Shown: positions 18,423 to 25,997 of the stretch, one piece after another | How positions within the stretch are numbered: position 1 is the stretch's first letter | How the letters are laid out: every line of letters begins with the position of its first letter | From: DATKEG01 sp035544515 | GTDB taxonomy: Bacteria; Acidobacteriota; Vicinamibacteria; Fen-336 | Assembly: GCA_035544515.1 (NCBI GenBank) | Contig: DATKEG010000037.1 | Coordinates: forward strand, 1-35,793 | DNA length: 35,793 bases | Direction of reading: 5' to 3' | Program-made: the position numbers and the translations under genes | Notes under the pieces: generated by a model | The model's database searches: none | What the model was told of the DNA's origin: nothing | The model's input: only the letters and a program-made list of their open reading frames with translations

Positions 18423-19286
18423 ATGACGACGGAGCGCGCGTTGAGGGTGGTGATCCAGGGCGAGAAGGGGGCGTTCAGCCACCAGGCCGCCCTGCAGGCC
18501 CTGGGCCACGGCATCGAGATCCTGCCGCGGCCCGCGTTCGAGGACCTGTTCACGTCGGTGATGGAGGGGCAGGCGGACCGCGCCCTCGTGCCGATCGAGA
18601 ACTCGCTGGCGGGGTCCATCCACGAGAACTACGACCGGCTGCGCGCGCGCCCGCTGCACATCGTGGCGGAGACGCAGCTGCGCATCCGCCACTGCCTCAT
18701 CGGCCGGCCGGGGTCGTCGCTGGCCTCGATCCGCCGCGTCTCCTCGCACCCGGTCGCGCTGGCGCAGTGTCGCGACTTCTTCGCCAAGCACCCGAACATC
18801 GAGCCCATGGCCGCCTACGACACGGCCGGCAGCGTCATGGACCTGCTTCGCTCCGACGGGCCGGCCACGCAGGGCGCGATCGCCTCACGCCTGGCCGCCG
18901 AGCTGTACGGCGGCAAGGTCCTGCTCGAGGCGCTCGAGGACGACCCGCAGAACTACACGCGGTTCCTGATCCTGGCGCGCGAGCCGGCAAGCGGCGTGGC
19001 CGCCGGCAAGACGTCGCTCGTCTTCACCCTGCTCAACGCCCCCGGCGCGCTCCACCGCGCGCTCGGCGTGTTCGCGTCGCGCGGGGTCGACCTGGCCAAG
19101 CTCGAATCGCGCCCCTTGCGTGGCCGGCCCTGGGAGTACGCCTTCTACCTGGACGTGCTGGGTGACCCGCAGGGCGCGGTGGGGGAGGCGCTCGAGGAGC
19201 TCAGGACGCTTTCCGGCGAGTTCCGCGTGCTGGGCTCGTATCCCAACGGGCTGCCCGACGGGAACGGGGTGTCCGCGAAGGCCTGA
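18423..19286 (+). CDS. pheA: Prephenate dehydratase with ACT domain
   Basis: Converts prephenate to phenylpyruvate in phenylalanine synthesis. The 287-residue monofunctional enzyme (no chorismate mutase domain) has the dehydratase domain (about 8-185) with ALVPIENSLAGS and the catalytic Thr-Arg-Phe at 179-181 (NYTRF). The C-terminal ACT domain has GALHRAL (208-214) and ESRP (228-231), the two motifs that bind Phe for feedback inhibition. The ATG is preceded by AGGGGGAAG. Upstream sits a leader peptide and terminator, so expression is probably also controlled by Phe. It stands alone, converging on the protease gene at 19321. Confidence 0.96.
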   Translation: MTTERALRVVIQGEKGAFSHQAALQALGHGIEILPRPAFEDLFTSVMEGQADRALVPIENSLAGSIHENYDRLRARPLHIVAETQLRIRHCLIGRPGSSLASIRRVSSHPVALAQCRDFFAKHPNIEPMAAYDTAGSVMDLLRSDGPATQGAIASRLAAELYGGKVLLEALEDDPQNYTRFLILAREPASGVAAGKTSLVFTLLNAPGALHRALGVFASRGVDLAKLESRPLRGRPWEYAFYLDVLGDPQGAVGEALEELRTLSGEFRVLGSYPNGLPDGNGVSAKA

Positions 19287-19320
19287 GAAGGCGGCGCGAA
19301 GCCGCGGGACACTCGGGACG

Positions 19321-20325
19321 CTAACGTATGTGGAGCTGGGTCTTGACCACGCGGCCGCGCTGCTTGCGGACGGTGTGCCACGACGACTGGTCGTTCATGG
19401 GGACCCAGCGCCGCTCCTCCTTGCGGTAGTGCCAGTCCTTGCCCACCTGGTAGAAGACCTGCAGCCCGGCGCCCTCGAGGATGTTCGTGATCTCGTTGTC
19501 GTGGTGGTTCTCTTCGTCGTAGTCCGTGATCGCGCGCTGGCCCATCTCCGAGTAGAGCAGGTTCAGGTCCTGGAGCATGCCGTCGACCTCGGGATCGAGG
19601 GCGACGACGTTGAGGCCCAGGCGCCGGGCCTCGCGGCTGGTGATCGGGTACTGGTGCGCCGGGTACCGCTCGTTGAGCTGCTTGCTGATCCGTTCCGCCT
19701 TGGCCGCGTCCTTCATGTGGTAGCTCAGGATCTCCCGGCAGAGCTTCAGCGAGAGGCTGCTCGCCCGGTCGAGGGCGCCGATGACCAGCGGGTGGACGTA
19801 TTTGTAGAGCTCCTGGTACGGGTTGATCTGGCGCGAGACGCCGCTCTTCGTCCAGAGGCGGATGACCCTCTCCACCTCGTCGTGGCTCACCGCGACCAGG
19901 CTGTTGGTGTGGTCGAGGGGAGAGAGGTCGTGCTCGAGCGACGTGTCCACCGCGGTCAAGAACGAAAGGGGACCCATGGCGATGGTGTCCGCGCCGAGGG
20001 CGAGCATGGTGGCGGCGGAGGCGCAGCTGAGCGGGGCGGCCACGGTCAGCTTTCGGGTGTGGGTGCGCAGCAGATGGACCAGCCGCAGGGCGGCCATCCC
20101 GCTGCCGCCGTCCGACTTCACGCACAACGTGAGCTGGCGGTGCGGGCCGGTGGCCTGCAGCAGCTCGTGCATGGCCATCACGTCGTTGTCGCAGACGGAC
20201 CCGCTGGTGGACGTCCAGTAGGTCATGAAGCTGCCCCGCATCCGCGCCTGGATGCGCGAGAGCACCTTCTGGGTGCGCTCGAAGAGGAGGGGCGGCGTCT
20301 TCATCCGCACCCGGGGCTTCTTCAT
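19321..20325 (-). CDS. SDH_sah-type serine protease (ClpP/SppA-like fold)
   Basis: A 334-residue protein of the 'serine dehydrogenase proteinase' family (SDH_sah), which has the ClpP/crotonase fold. SDGGSG gives the Gly-rich oxyanion segment and PLSCASAATMLALGAD the nucleophile region (Ser at about position 103 from this ATG). A long helical section and a C-terminal part follow, ending in a basic tail. There is no signal peptide or clear membrane helix, so it is probably cytoplasmic. Neither possible start, GTG at 20343 or ATG at 20325, has a Shine-Dalgarno; I prefer the ATG because TAGAAA lies 8 bases before it. Substrate and partner are unknown. Confidence 0.78.
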   Translation of the reverse strand: MKKPRVRMKTPPLLFERTQKVLSRIQARMRGSFMTYWTSTSGSVCDNDVMAMHELLQATGPHRQLTLCVKSDGGSGMAALRLVHLLRTHTRKLTVAAPLSCASAATMLALGADTIAMGPLSFLTAVDTSLEHDLSPLDHTNSLVAVSHDEVERVIRLWTKSGVSRQINPYQELYKYVHPLVIGALDRASSLSLKLCREILSYHMKDAAKAERISKQLNERYPAHQYPITSREARRLGLNVVALDPEVDGMLQDLNLLYSEMGQRAITDYDEENHHDNEITNILEGAGLQVFYQVGKDWHYRKEERRWVPMNDQSSWHTVRKQRGRVVKTQLHIR

Positions 20326-20372
20326 GATGGGGATTTCTACCACGTCCCGAGCGGGACTGCCCGAACGCGAAG

Positions 20373-20403
20373 ACGCCCCGCCGGCGCGTGGCCGGCGGGG
20401 CGT
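20373..20403 (-). terminator. 13-bp perfect hairpin after the unknown gene at 20423-21160
   Basis: ACGCCCCGCCGGC (20373-20385) and GCCGGCGGGGCGT (20391-20403) form a perfect 13-bp stem with loop GCGTG, 19 bases past the stop of the upstream minus-strand gene. On the minus strand it is followed by TCTTCGCGTT, a poor T-tract, so it is a likely but weak intrinsic terminator. Confidence 0.6.
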
Positions 20404-20422
20404 GACATGCAGCTCGGGCGCC

Positions 20423-21160
20423 TCAGGCGGACGCGGACTGCGACAGGACGGGGGCCGGGGCCGGCAGACCCGGCGCCACCGGCGCCACCGGTTCCACGGG
20501 CGCCGGCGCGATCGTCCGGCGGGCGGCGCGCAGCCTCGCGCGCGCGGCGGCCGCGGTGGCGGCGACCTGCCGCTTCTGGCGCGCGACGAGCGCCTTCTGC
20601 AGCTCGAGAGCGAGGTCCTCGGGCGTTCGGACGAGGGAGGACCACCAGCTCCAGGGCAGTTGCTTGGTCGGGCAGGGCACGGCCGCGTACTCCACCTTGC
20701 AGACGAACTTCATGCCGTCGAAGCCCTCGCGCCAAACGCCGAAGCGGACGTGGAGCGGGTTCATCTCCGCGTAGCGCAGGACGCTCCAGACCGCCTCCTC
20801 GAAGCCCTCGGACAGCCTGGGGTTGACGGTCCTGATCGGGTTCTCCTGGAAGTGGATCCGCTCCCAGAAGAGCCGCCGGGCGCACCGCTTGATGTGCGAG
20901 ACGCTCTGCTCCGCCTTGCCCTGGAAGAGCTTCCGGTAGCGGGCGCGGCCGTCGCGCTGGACGATCTCCCAGTCGATGTGCTCGGCCTTGAGGCGCGGCG
21001 CGCCGTCGAGCACCATTTCCCAGGCCCCGGCGGCCGAGGAGATCGTGATGGACGCCGTCCAGTCCTCGCCGAGAGGGACTCCCAGTTCCTGGAGAGCCGT
21101 CTCCAGCGCGCGTTCCGTCTCCGCATCCCCCAACGAGATCCGGGTGACCGTCAGTGCCAT
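20423..21160 (-). CDS. Uncharacterised protein, Ala/Pro-rich C-terminus
   Basis: I do not recognise a family. The start is the ATG at 21160 with AAGGAG seven bases before it (245 residues, MALTVTRISLGDAE); the open frame runs 38 codons further without support. Residues 1-170 are a mixed alpha/beta domain with many Trp and aromatic residues (WTASITISSAAGAWEMVLDG, FWERIHFQENPIRT) and a single Cys pair region. Residues 175-205 form an Ala/Arg/Gln-rich helix. The last 40 residues are Pro/Ala-rich and likely disordered. There is no signal peptide, membrane helix or catalytic motif. It is transcribed divergently from the RecA-like ATPase gene and ends at a strong hairpin. Confidence 0.65.
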   Translation of the reverse strand: MALTVTRISLGDAETERALETALQELGVPLGEDWTASITISSAAGAWEMVLDGAPRLKAEHIDWEIVQRDGRARYRKLFQGKAEQSVSHIKRCARRLFWERIHFQENPIRTVNPRLSEGFEEAVWSVLRYAEMNPLHVRFGVWREGFDGMKFVCKVEYAAVPCPTKQLPWSWWSSLVRTPEDLALELQKALVARQKRQVAATAAAARARLRAARRTIAPAPVEPVAPVAPGLPAPAPVLSQSASA

Positions 21161-21327
21161 GAAGCGCTCCTTGTCGTGCGGGGCTCCCGCCCCAGCCCTG
21201 GCCAGCGTGATCTCTCTTGCCTGACGAACCAACGAGGGTAGCAACGGCTGTGCCAGGGAGCCGGGTGGCCGCAACCCCGCGCCCGGGAAGGGAAAGGCCC
21301 CTTGACGCGGTCCCGGGCCCGACGGAC

Positions 21328-21398
21328 TTGACCCAGGCTGCGCAAACTCTACAAGGGGCTTGTGGAAAGCGCGGAATGGGCGCCGGAGACGCTAGAAT
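21328..21398 (+). promoter_or_regulatory. Promoter region of the DnaB/RecA-like ATPase gene
   Basis: Two candidate starts are visible. TTGACC (21328-21333), 16 bases, TACAAG (21350-21355) would give a leader of about 40 bases. Closer in, TAGAAT (21393-21398) lies exactly 6 bases before the ATG, as in leaderless genes, but without a good -35. No Shine-Dalgarno is positioned for the ATG. Confidence 0.4.
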
Positions 21399-21404
21399 GA
21401 GCCG

Positions 21405-22433
21405 ATGGCGCTCGATCCGCTCGACGAGGTGACGCCCAGGGATCTCGGGGCCGTGCTCGATCACACGCTCGAGCGCATGGCGCGCCGGGCCCGCGGCGAG
21501 GAGCGGCCCGTTCCGCTGCCCTGGACGAACGTCGCCGAGGCGCTCGGGGGAGGGTTCTGGGGCGGGACGAGCGTCGCCCTGCTCGGCGACTCGGGCAGCG
21601 GCAAAACCCAGTTCGCGCTGCAGGCCTCGCTCTACGCCGCCGAGTCCGGCGTGCCCATCTGCTACGTCGCGCTGCAGTCCGCCGAGGACCAGGTGGCCGC
21701 CCGCCTGCTCGCGCTGCGGGCCGGCCGCGACTGGGCCGAGCTGTACACCGGCCGCAAGGGCCGAGCCGACATCGAAGAGATGCGCCGCACGCACGCGCAG
21801 GCCATCCGCGCCCTGCCCATCCACATCGTGGGCGGCAGCGCGGGCCGCTGGGCCTACCACAACGTGCGCGCGGTGTCCGCCTGGATGAGGGCGCGTTATC
21901 CCGAAGAGACGCCCGGCAGCCGCCCGTTCCTGACCGTGGTGGACGTCGTGCAGCTCGTGAGCGGGCCCGACCGCAACATGGACCGGCGCGAGATCATCGA
22001 GCGCACCGCGCACGAAGCACGTCTGGTGGCGCGCGAGCTGGGCGGCGTGGTCGTGCTCGTGTCCTCGACGGCGAGGGAGGGGGACCCGCGCCTGCAGGGC
22101 GACGCCGTGGACGAGCGCATCGGGTTCAAGCGAGACCGCCGGCGCAATCCCATCCTCGGCCGCGGCAACCCGGCGAAGCTCGCCCGCGGCAAGGATCCGG
22201 CCGATCTGGAGGAGCGCTGCGACACCGTCCTCGTGCTCGCCCTCGAGCCCGGGCCGCCGCACAAGGCCTGGACGCCGGCCTGGCTCGCGGTGGCCAAGAA
22301 CCGCGCGGGGTCCCGGGCCTGGCGCGCGCTGCGGTTCGACGGCTGCCGGTTCGACGCGGACGAGGACGCTACGCGCACGGAGCCGTCGGATGCGCCGGCC
22401 GAGGAGCCGGCGGCGGTGGCGAGCGAGGACTGA
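21405..22433 (+). CDS. Solitary DnaB/RecA-like P-loop ATPase
   Basis: A 342-residue RecA-fold ATPase resembling the C-terminal motor of replicative DnaB helicase. It has Walker A GDSGSGKT (61-68), a catalytic-Glu-like segment VALQSAED, Walker B TVVDVVQLV (Asp180) and the DnaB-type sensor AKNRAGS (297-303). It lacks the DnaB N-terminal primase-interacting domain; instead there are about 45 helical residues before the P-loop. The C-terminus is acidic and Ala/Pro-rich. It could be a DnaB relative, a RadA/KaiC-like regulator or an orphan remnant of a replication or mobile-element helicase. It lies 41 bases before the small VWFA gene. Confidence 0.75.
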   Translation: MALDPLDEVTPRDLGAVLDHTLERMARRARGEERPVPLPWTNVAEALGGGFWGGTSVALLGDSGSGKTQFALQASLYAAESGVPICYVALQSAEDQVAARLLALRAGRDWAELYTGRKGRADIEEMRRTHAQAIRALPIHIVGGSAGRWAYHNVRAVSAWMRARYPEETPGSRPFLTVVDVVQLVSGPDRNMDRREIIERTAHEARLVARELGGVVVLVSSTAREGDPRLQGDAVDERIGFKRDRRRNPILGRGNPAKLARGKDPADLEERCDTVLVLALEPGPPHKAWTPAWLAVAKNRAGSRAWRALRFDGCRFDADEDATRTEPSDAPAEEPAAVASED

Positions 22434-22439
22434 AGCTCG

Positions 22440-22468
22440 TTGAAGTGCCGCGGGCGGCGGAGTACGCT
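22440..22468 (+). promoter_or_regulatory. Leaderless-type promoter of the small VWFA gene
   Basis: TTGAAG (22440-22445), exactly 17 bases, TACGCT (22463-22468), then 6 bases to the ATG at 22475. The TTG of the -35 box is also the only start codon that opens the long VWFA reading frame, so that TTG is probably not a true translation start. Confidence 0.5.
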
Positions 22469-22474
22469 GCGCCC

Positions 22475-23384
22475 ATGCGCCCCTCCGGGTTCCCGGTGGA
22501 GTAGGTCCACGCCGCTCCTCTCGCTGCTCCTCGCCCTGTCCGGCGGGCAGTCGCCCGCCGCCGATGCGCCCGTCTTCCCGGCCGAGGTCGAGGCGGTCAA
22601 GGTGACCGTGGTCGTGTCCGACCGTCGCGGGGGATGGGTCCGCGGGCTGAGCCGCGAGGACTTCCGCATCTTCGAGGACGGCCGGCCGCAGGAGGTCACC
22701 CTCTTCAGCCCCGGCGACGACCTCCCGCGGGAGGGCGAGGAGTTCGCGGTGGGCCTGCTCGTGGACACCAGCGGGAGCATGCTCCGATCGCGCGAGCGCG
22801 CCTATCAGGCGGCGTTGCGCTTCCTGCAGTCGGTCCCGTCGGGCAGGGTGCGGTTGCTCGCGTCGTTCGAGGCGGACGTGCGGTTCTGGGATCCCGCCCG
22901 GCCGCCCGACATCATCCTCGGCCAGATGCGGGCGGCCTCGCGCCGCCAGGGCCCGACCGCTCTCTACGACGCGCTCGACGGCGCCTTGCAGCGCATCGGC
23001 GCGGAAGCGCGCGGCGCCGTGGTGGTGATGACGGACGGGGAGGACTTCGGCAGCCGCACGATCCGCCGCGAGGTGCTGCAGCGGATCGACGCGAGCCACG
23101 TGACCCTGTACCCGATCGGCTTCCGGGGTGAGTCCGGCGACAGCGGCTGGACGTTCCTGGAGCAGATCGCGCGCTGGTCGGGGGGCCTCTTCTTCGACGG
23201 GGAGAAGGGCTCCTTCGAGATGTTGTTCGAGACCATCGGCGCGGAGCTGGCCTCGCAATACGTCCTCGGCTACGTGCCCGAGAGGCCGCAGCGGCCGGGA
23301 TTCCACCGCCTCCAGGTCGAGGTCGTCCGGCCCGGGTTCCATGTGCGGCACCGGCCGGGTTACGCGATCGCTAAACCCCGTTGA
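22475..23384 (+). CDS. Secreted VWFA-related Acidobacterial protein, 5' end apparently frameshifted
   Basis: The long frame reads a signal-peptide-like stretch (TPLLSLLLALSGGQSPAAD), then VTVVVSDRRGGWVRGLSREDFRIFEDG, the entry of the VWFA-related Acidobacterial domain. A von Willebrand A domain follows with a complete MIDAS: LVDTSGSM, QGPTALYDAL and VMTDGED. It ends with the family's QYVLGYVP and a basic tail. Such proteins are secreted or periplasmic, with unknown ligands. The promoter points to the ATG at 22475, but that frame stops at TAG 22502. Removing one base between them would join it to the domain frame and place the signal peptide correctly. It could be a natural frameshift, an assembly error or a non-canonical start; the in-frame TTG at 22440 is a poor alternative. 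Confidence 0.7.
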
Positions 23385-23407
23385 CGCCGCACCGGTCTCA
23401 AGCGTAG

Positions 23408-23863
23408 ATGGAAAGGCGCGTGCGGCGGGCGTTGCTGGCTATCTTCGTGCTCGGCTGCCTCGGGACCGGCGCCGAGCTGCTGCTGCTCGGGCATGACGAG
23501 AAGCCGTGGCAGTGGACGCCGCTCGGCCTGATCGGGGCCGGTCTCATCGTGCTCGCCTGGCACGCGCTCGCGCCCGCCCGCGCCGGCGTCCGCGCCTTCC
23601 AGGCCCTGATGCTGCTGTTCGCGGCCAGCGGCCTCGTGGGAACGTTCCTGCACTACCGCGGCAACGTCGAGTTCGAGCTGGAGATGCACCCGGAGGGGAC
23701 GCGCTGGGAGCTGTTCCGGGGCGCGGTGACGGGCGCCACGCCCGCGCTGGCGCCGGGTACGATGACCCTGCTGGGCTCGATCGGGCTCCTGTACACGTAC
23801 CGGCATCCCGCCCTGGGCCGACCGGCGGGGCTCGACCCCACCACGATTGAGGAGAGGACATGA
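23408..23863 (+). CDS. Four-helix membrane protein of unknown function
   Basis: I recognise no family. The 151-residue protein has four hydrophobic segments at about 6-27, 37-57, 63-82 and 112-132. An outward or periplasmic loop between the third and fourth (HYRGNVEFELEMHPEGTRWELFRG) looks like a small soluble patch. The ATG has no Shine-Dalgarno. The stop overlaps the next ATG as ATGA, so it is translationally coupled to the repeated helix-hairpin-helix protein and probably works with it. Confidence 0.7.
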   Translation: MERRVRRALLAIFVLGCLGTGAELLLLGHDEKPWQWTPLGLIGAGLIVLAWHALAPARAGVRAFQALMLLFAASGLVGTFLHYRGNVEFELEMHPEGTRWELFRGAVTGATPALAPGTMTLLGSIGLLYTYRHPALGRPAGLDPTTIEERT

Positions 23864-24507
23864 AACGGCCGAGGCCGTGGTCGTGGGCCCTGCCGGCGCT
23901 GCTCGCCGCCGGGATGGTCCCGGGGGACGTGGCGCACGCACAGGTGGGAAAGAGCGCCGGTGTCCTGGACGCGAACCTCGCGACCGAGAAGGAGCTGCAG
24001 GCGGTTCCGCACGTGACCGCCGAGATCGCCAGGGCGATCGTGGCCGGCCGTCCGTGGCCGAACGTGGTCGCCCTCCACGCGCGGCTCGGCCGGTCGCTGG
24101 AGCCCGGCCCGCTCGCGCAGGTCTACGGCGGGCTCTTCGTGCCCGTCGACCTCAACACCGCCTCGCGCGAGGAGATCCTCCTGATCCCGGGCGTGGGCGA
24201 GCGCATGCTGCACGAGTTCCAGGAGTACCGGCCCTACAAGGCCCTCGCCCAGTTCCACCGCGAGATCGGCAAGTACGTGGACGACGAGGAGCTGGCGCGG
24301 CTCGCGCAGTACGTCTTCGTCCCGGTCAACCTCAACACCGCGAGCGACCAGGCCATCCTGAGCATCCCCGGAGTGGGCCCGCGCATGCTCCACGAGTTCA
24401 AGGAGTACCGGCCGTACAAGAGCATGGAGCAGTTCCGGCGCGAGATCGGCAAATACGTGGACAAGACCGAGCTCGCGCGCCTGCAGCGCTACGTCACGCT
24501 GAACTGA
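23860..24507 (+). CDS. Secreted ComEA-like protein of three 60-residue helix-hairpin-helix repeats
   Basis: A 215-residue exported protein with a signal peptide ending near VAHAQ (residue 28). Three units follow with an exact period of 60 residues. Each begins with an Asn-x-Ala pattern (Asn39, Asn99, Asn159) and contains a helix-hairpin-helix of ComEA type (IPGVGERMLHEF at 109-120; IPGVGPRMLHEF at 169-180; the first unit is degenerate). Units two and three also share EYRPYK and REIGKYVD. ComEA binds incoming DNA in competence; three tandem copies without a membrane anchor are unusual. It is coupled to the membrane protein just upstream, but no competence genes are nearby, so DNA binding is inference. 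Confidence 0.8.
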   Translation: MKRPRPWSWALPALLAAGMVPGDVAHAQVGKSAGVLDANLATEKELQAVPHVTAEIARAIVAGRPWPNVVALHARLGRSLEPGPLAQVYGGLFVPVDLNTASREEILLIPGVGERMLHEFQEYRPYKALAQFHREIGKYVDDEELARLAQYVFVPVNLNTASDQAILSIPGVGPRMLHEFKEYRPYKSMEQFRREIGKYVDKTELARLQRYVTLN

Positions 24508-24524
24508 GGACGAGCACCTGCCTT

Positions 24525-24562
24525 TTCAACGCAAAGAGCGCCGAGGGAGCAGAGACCGCTGA
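24525..24562. repeat. Possible degenerate 'aacgcaaagacgcagag' type intergenic repeat
   Basis: The convergent gap between the ComEA-like and aldo/keto reductase genes contains TTTTCAACGCAAAGAGCG followed by GAGCAGAGACCGCTGAG. It is unusually A-rich for this DNA and resembles the short CGCAAAGA/CGCAGAGA iterations seen between genes in many bacteria. One decayed copy only, recognised from memory. Confidence 0.3.
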
Positions 24563-24575
24563 GCCGGTCGGTCCG

Positions 24576-25562
24576 TCACCAGCGATGGTGGACGTGGGGG
24601 CGGATGGCGTCGTCGTAGACGGCGCGTACGGCGGCCATCGCCCCCTCGCTCAGCGGAGGCAGCGCCGCCGCGGCCGCGTTGTCGCGGGCCTGCGCCGGCG
24701 TCTTGGCGCCCGGGATCGCGCAGCTCACCGCGTCGAACATGAGCACCCACCGCAAGGCGAGCTGGGCGAGTGTCGCGCCCTCCGGCACCAGCGGCCGAAG
24801 GGCCTCGACCGCGGCCAGGCCGGTTTCGTAGGGAACGCCCGAAAACGTCTCGCCCTGGTCGAAGGCCTGGCCCTGGCGGTTGTACTGCCGGTGGTCGTCG
24901 GCCGCGAAGGTGGAGTCGGCGCGGAGCTTGCCCGTGAGCAGCCCGCTCGCCAGCGGCACGCGGGCCAGGATGCCGACGCCGCGCGCCCGGGCTTCCGCGA
25001 AGAACGAGTCCGCGGGCTTGTGGCGGAACATGTTGAAGATGATCTGGACGGTCTGCACGCCGGGGTGGCGGATGGCGCGGGAGGCCTCGTCCACCGACTC
25101 CACGCTCACGCCGTAATGGCGCACCTTGCCCGAGCGGACGAGCTCGTCGAGGACGCCGAAGACCTCCGGCCGGTCGTAGACGTCCGGGTGGGGGCAGTGG
25201 AGCTGCAGCAGGTCGAGGGCGTCGGTTTCCAGGTTGCGCAGGCTGCGCTCGATCCACGCGCCGAGGTTCTCGCGGCTGTAGCCCTCGGGCGCCTGCCTGG
25301 GCAGGCGCCGCCCCGCCTTGGTGGCGACCGCGATCGCGTCGCGCGGGCGTTCCCGGCGCAGGCGCGCGACGAGGCGCTCGCTGCGGCCGTCGCCGTAGAC
25401 GTCGGCGGTATCCACGAAGTTCGTGCCCGCGTCGACCGCCGCGTGCAGGGCGCGCAGCGACTCCTCGTCGTCCACCTGGCCCCACGAGCCGCCGATGGCC
25501 CAGGCGCCGAAGCTGACGGCCGAGACGGACAGGGAGGTGCGGCCCAGCGCGCGGTACTCCAA
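24576..25562 (-). CDS. Aldo/keto reductase
   Basis: NAD(P)H-dependent oxidoreductase of the (beta/alpha)8 AKR superfamily, 328 residues, cytoplasmic. The catalytic tetrad is present: Asp51 and Tyr56 (VDTADVYGDGRSE), Lys82 (VATKAG) and His122 (LLQLHCPH). The C-terminal cofactor segment AIPGAKTPAQARDN is also intact. The substrate cannot be told. The start is a TTG seven bases after the FKBP gene's end, with a weak GGTAGG upstream, so it is the last gene of a dcp-FKBP-AKR run. Confidence 0.9.
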   Translation of the reverse strand: MEYRALGRTSLSVSAVSFGAWAIGGSWGQVDDEESLRALHAAVDAGTNFVDTADVYGDGRSERLVARLRRERPRDAIAVATKAGRRLPRQAPEGYSRENLGAWIERSLRNLETDALDLLQLHCPHPDVYDRPEVFGVLDELVRSGKVRHYGVSVESVDEASRAIRHPGVQTVQIIFNMFRHKPADSFFAEARARGVGILARVPLASGLLTGKLRADSTFAADDHRQYNRQGQAFDQGETFSGVPYETGLAAVEALRPLVPEGATLAQLALRWVLMFDAVSCAIPGAKTPAQARDNAAAAALPPLSEGAMAAVRAVYDDAIRPHVHHRW

Positions 25563-25568
25563 GCGCGC

Positions 25569-25967
25569 CTACCGGCCGGCGATCGAGACCAGCTCGATCT
25601 CGAAACGAAGCGTCGCGTTGGGCGGAACGGACCCCTGCCCGCTGGACCCGTACGCCAGGGACGGCGGGACGGTGACCCGGCGCTTGCCGCCGACGCGCAT
25701 GCCGAGGATGCCTTGTTCGAAGCCGGGGATGGTCGCGCCCACGCCGAGCTGGAACGTGATCGGGCTGCCGCGGTCGTGTGAGCTCTCCAGCCGCGTGCCG
25801 TCGGCCAGGAAGAGGGTGTAGTGCACCGTGACCACGTCGCCCAACGCCGCGGTGGCGCCGGTGCCGACGGTGATCTCCTCCGTGGTGATCTCGCTCGGTC
25901 CGGTGAGGTCGTCGCCGCCGCATCCGGCCAGGGCGAGGAGAAGGACGCAGGCCAGCCATCGATTCAC
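25569..25967 (-). CDS. FKBP-type peptidyl-prolyl isomerase lipoprotein
   Basis: A 132-residue lipoprotein. The GTG at 25967 has a perfect AGGAGG seven bases upstream; the frame extends eight more codons but loses this. The signal peptide ends in a lipobox LALAGC, so the protein is lipid-anchored to a membrane in the cell envelope. The FKBP domain shows VTVHYTLFLADGTRLESS, PGFEQGILGMRVGGKRRVTVPPSLAYG and the closing LRFEIELVSI, with the active-site aromatic residues preserved. It probably assists folding of exported proteins. It lies 30 bases after the M3 peptidase gene. Confidence 0.93.
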   Translation of the reverse strand: MNRWLACVLLLALAGCGGDDLTGPSEITTEEITVGTGATAALGDVVTVHYTLFLADGTRLESSHDRGSPITFQLGVGATIPGFEQGILGMRVGGKRRVTVPPSLAYGSSGQGSVPPNATLRFEIELVSIAGR

Positions 25968-25997
25968 GTGAGATCCTCCTGAAAGCCCCATGCCGGC

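Noticed and set aside
18275..19165. Plus-strand frame starting at the second ATG of the pheA leader
   Set aside because: Runs through the terminator and then out of frame across pheA; its translation is Arg/Gly/Pro-rich with no domain.
25563..25568. AKR and FKBP genes as one fused reading frame
   Set aside because: The FKBP stop TAG at 25571-25569 separates them; they are merely adjacent.
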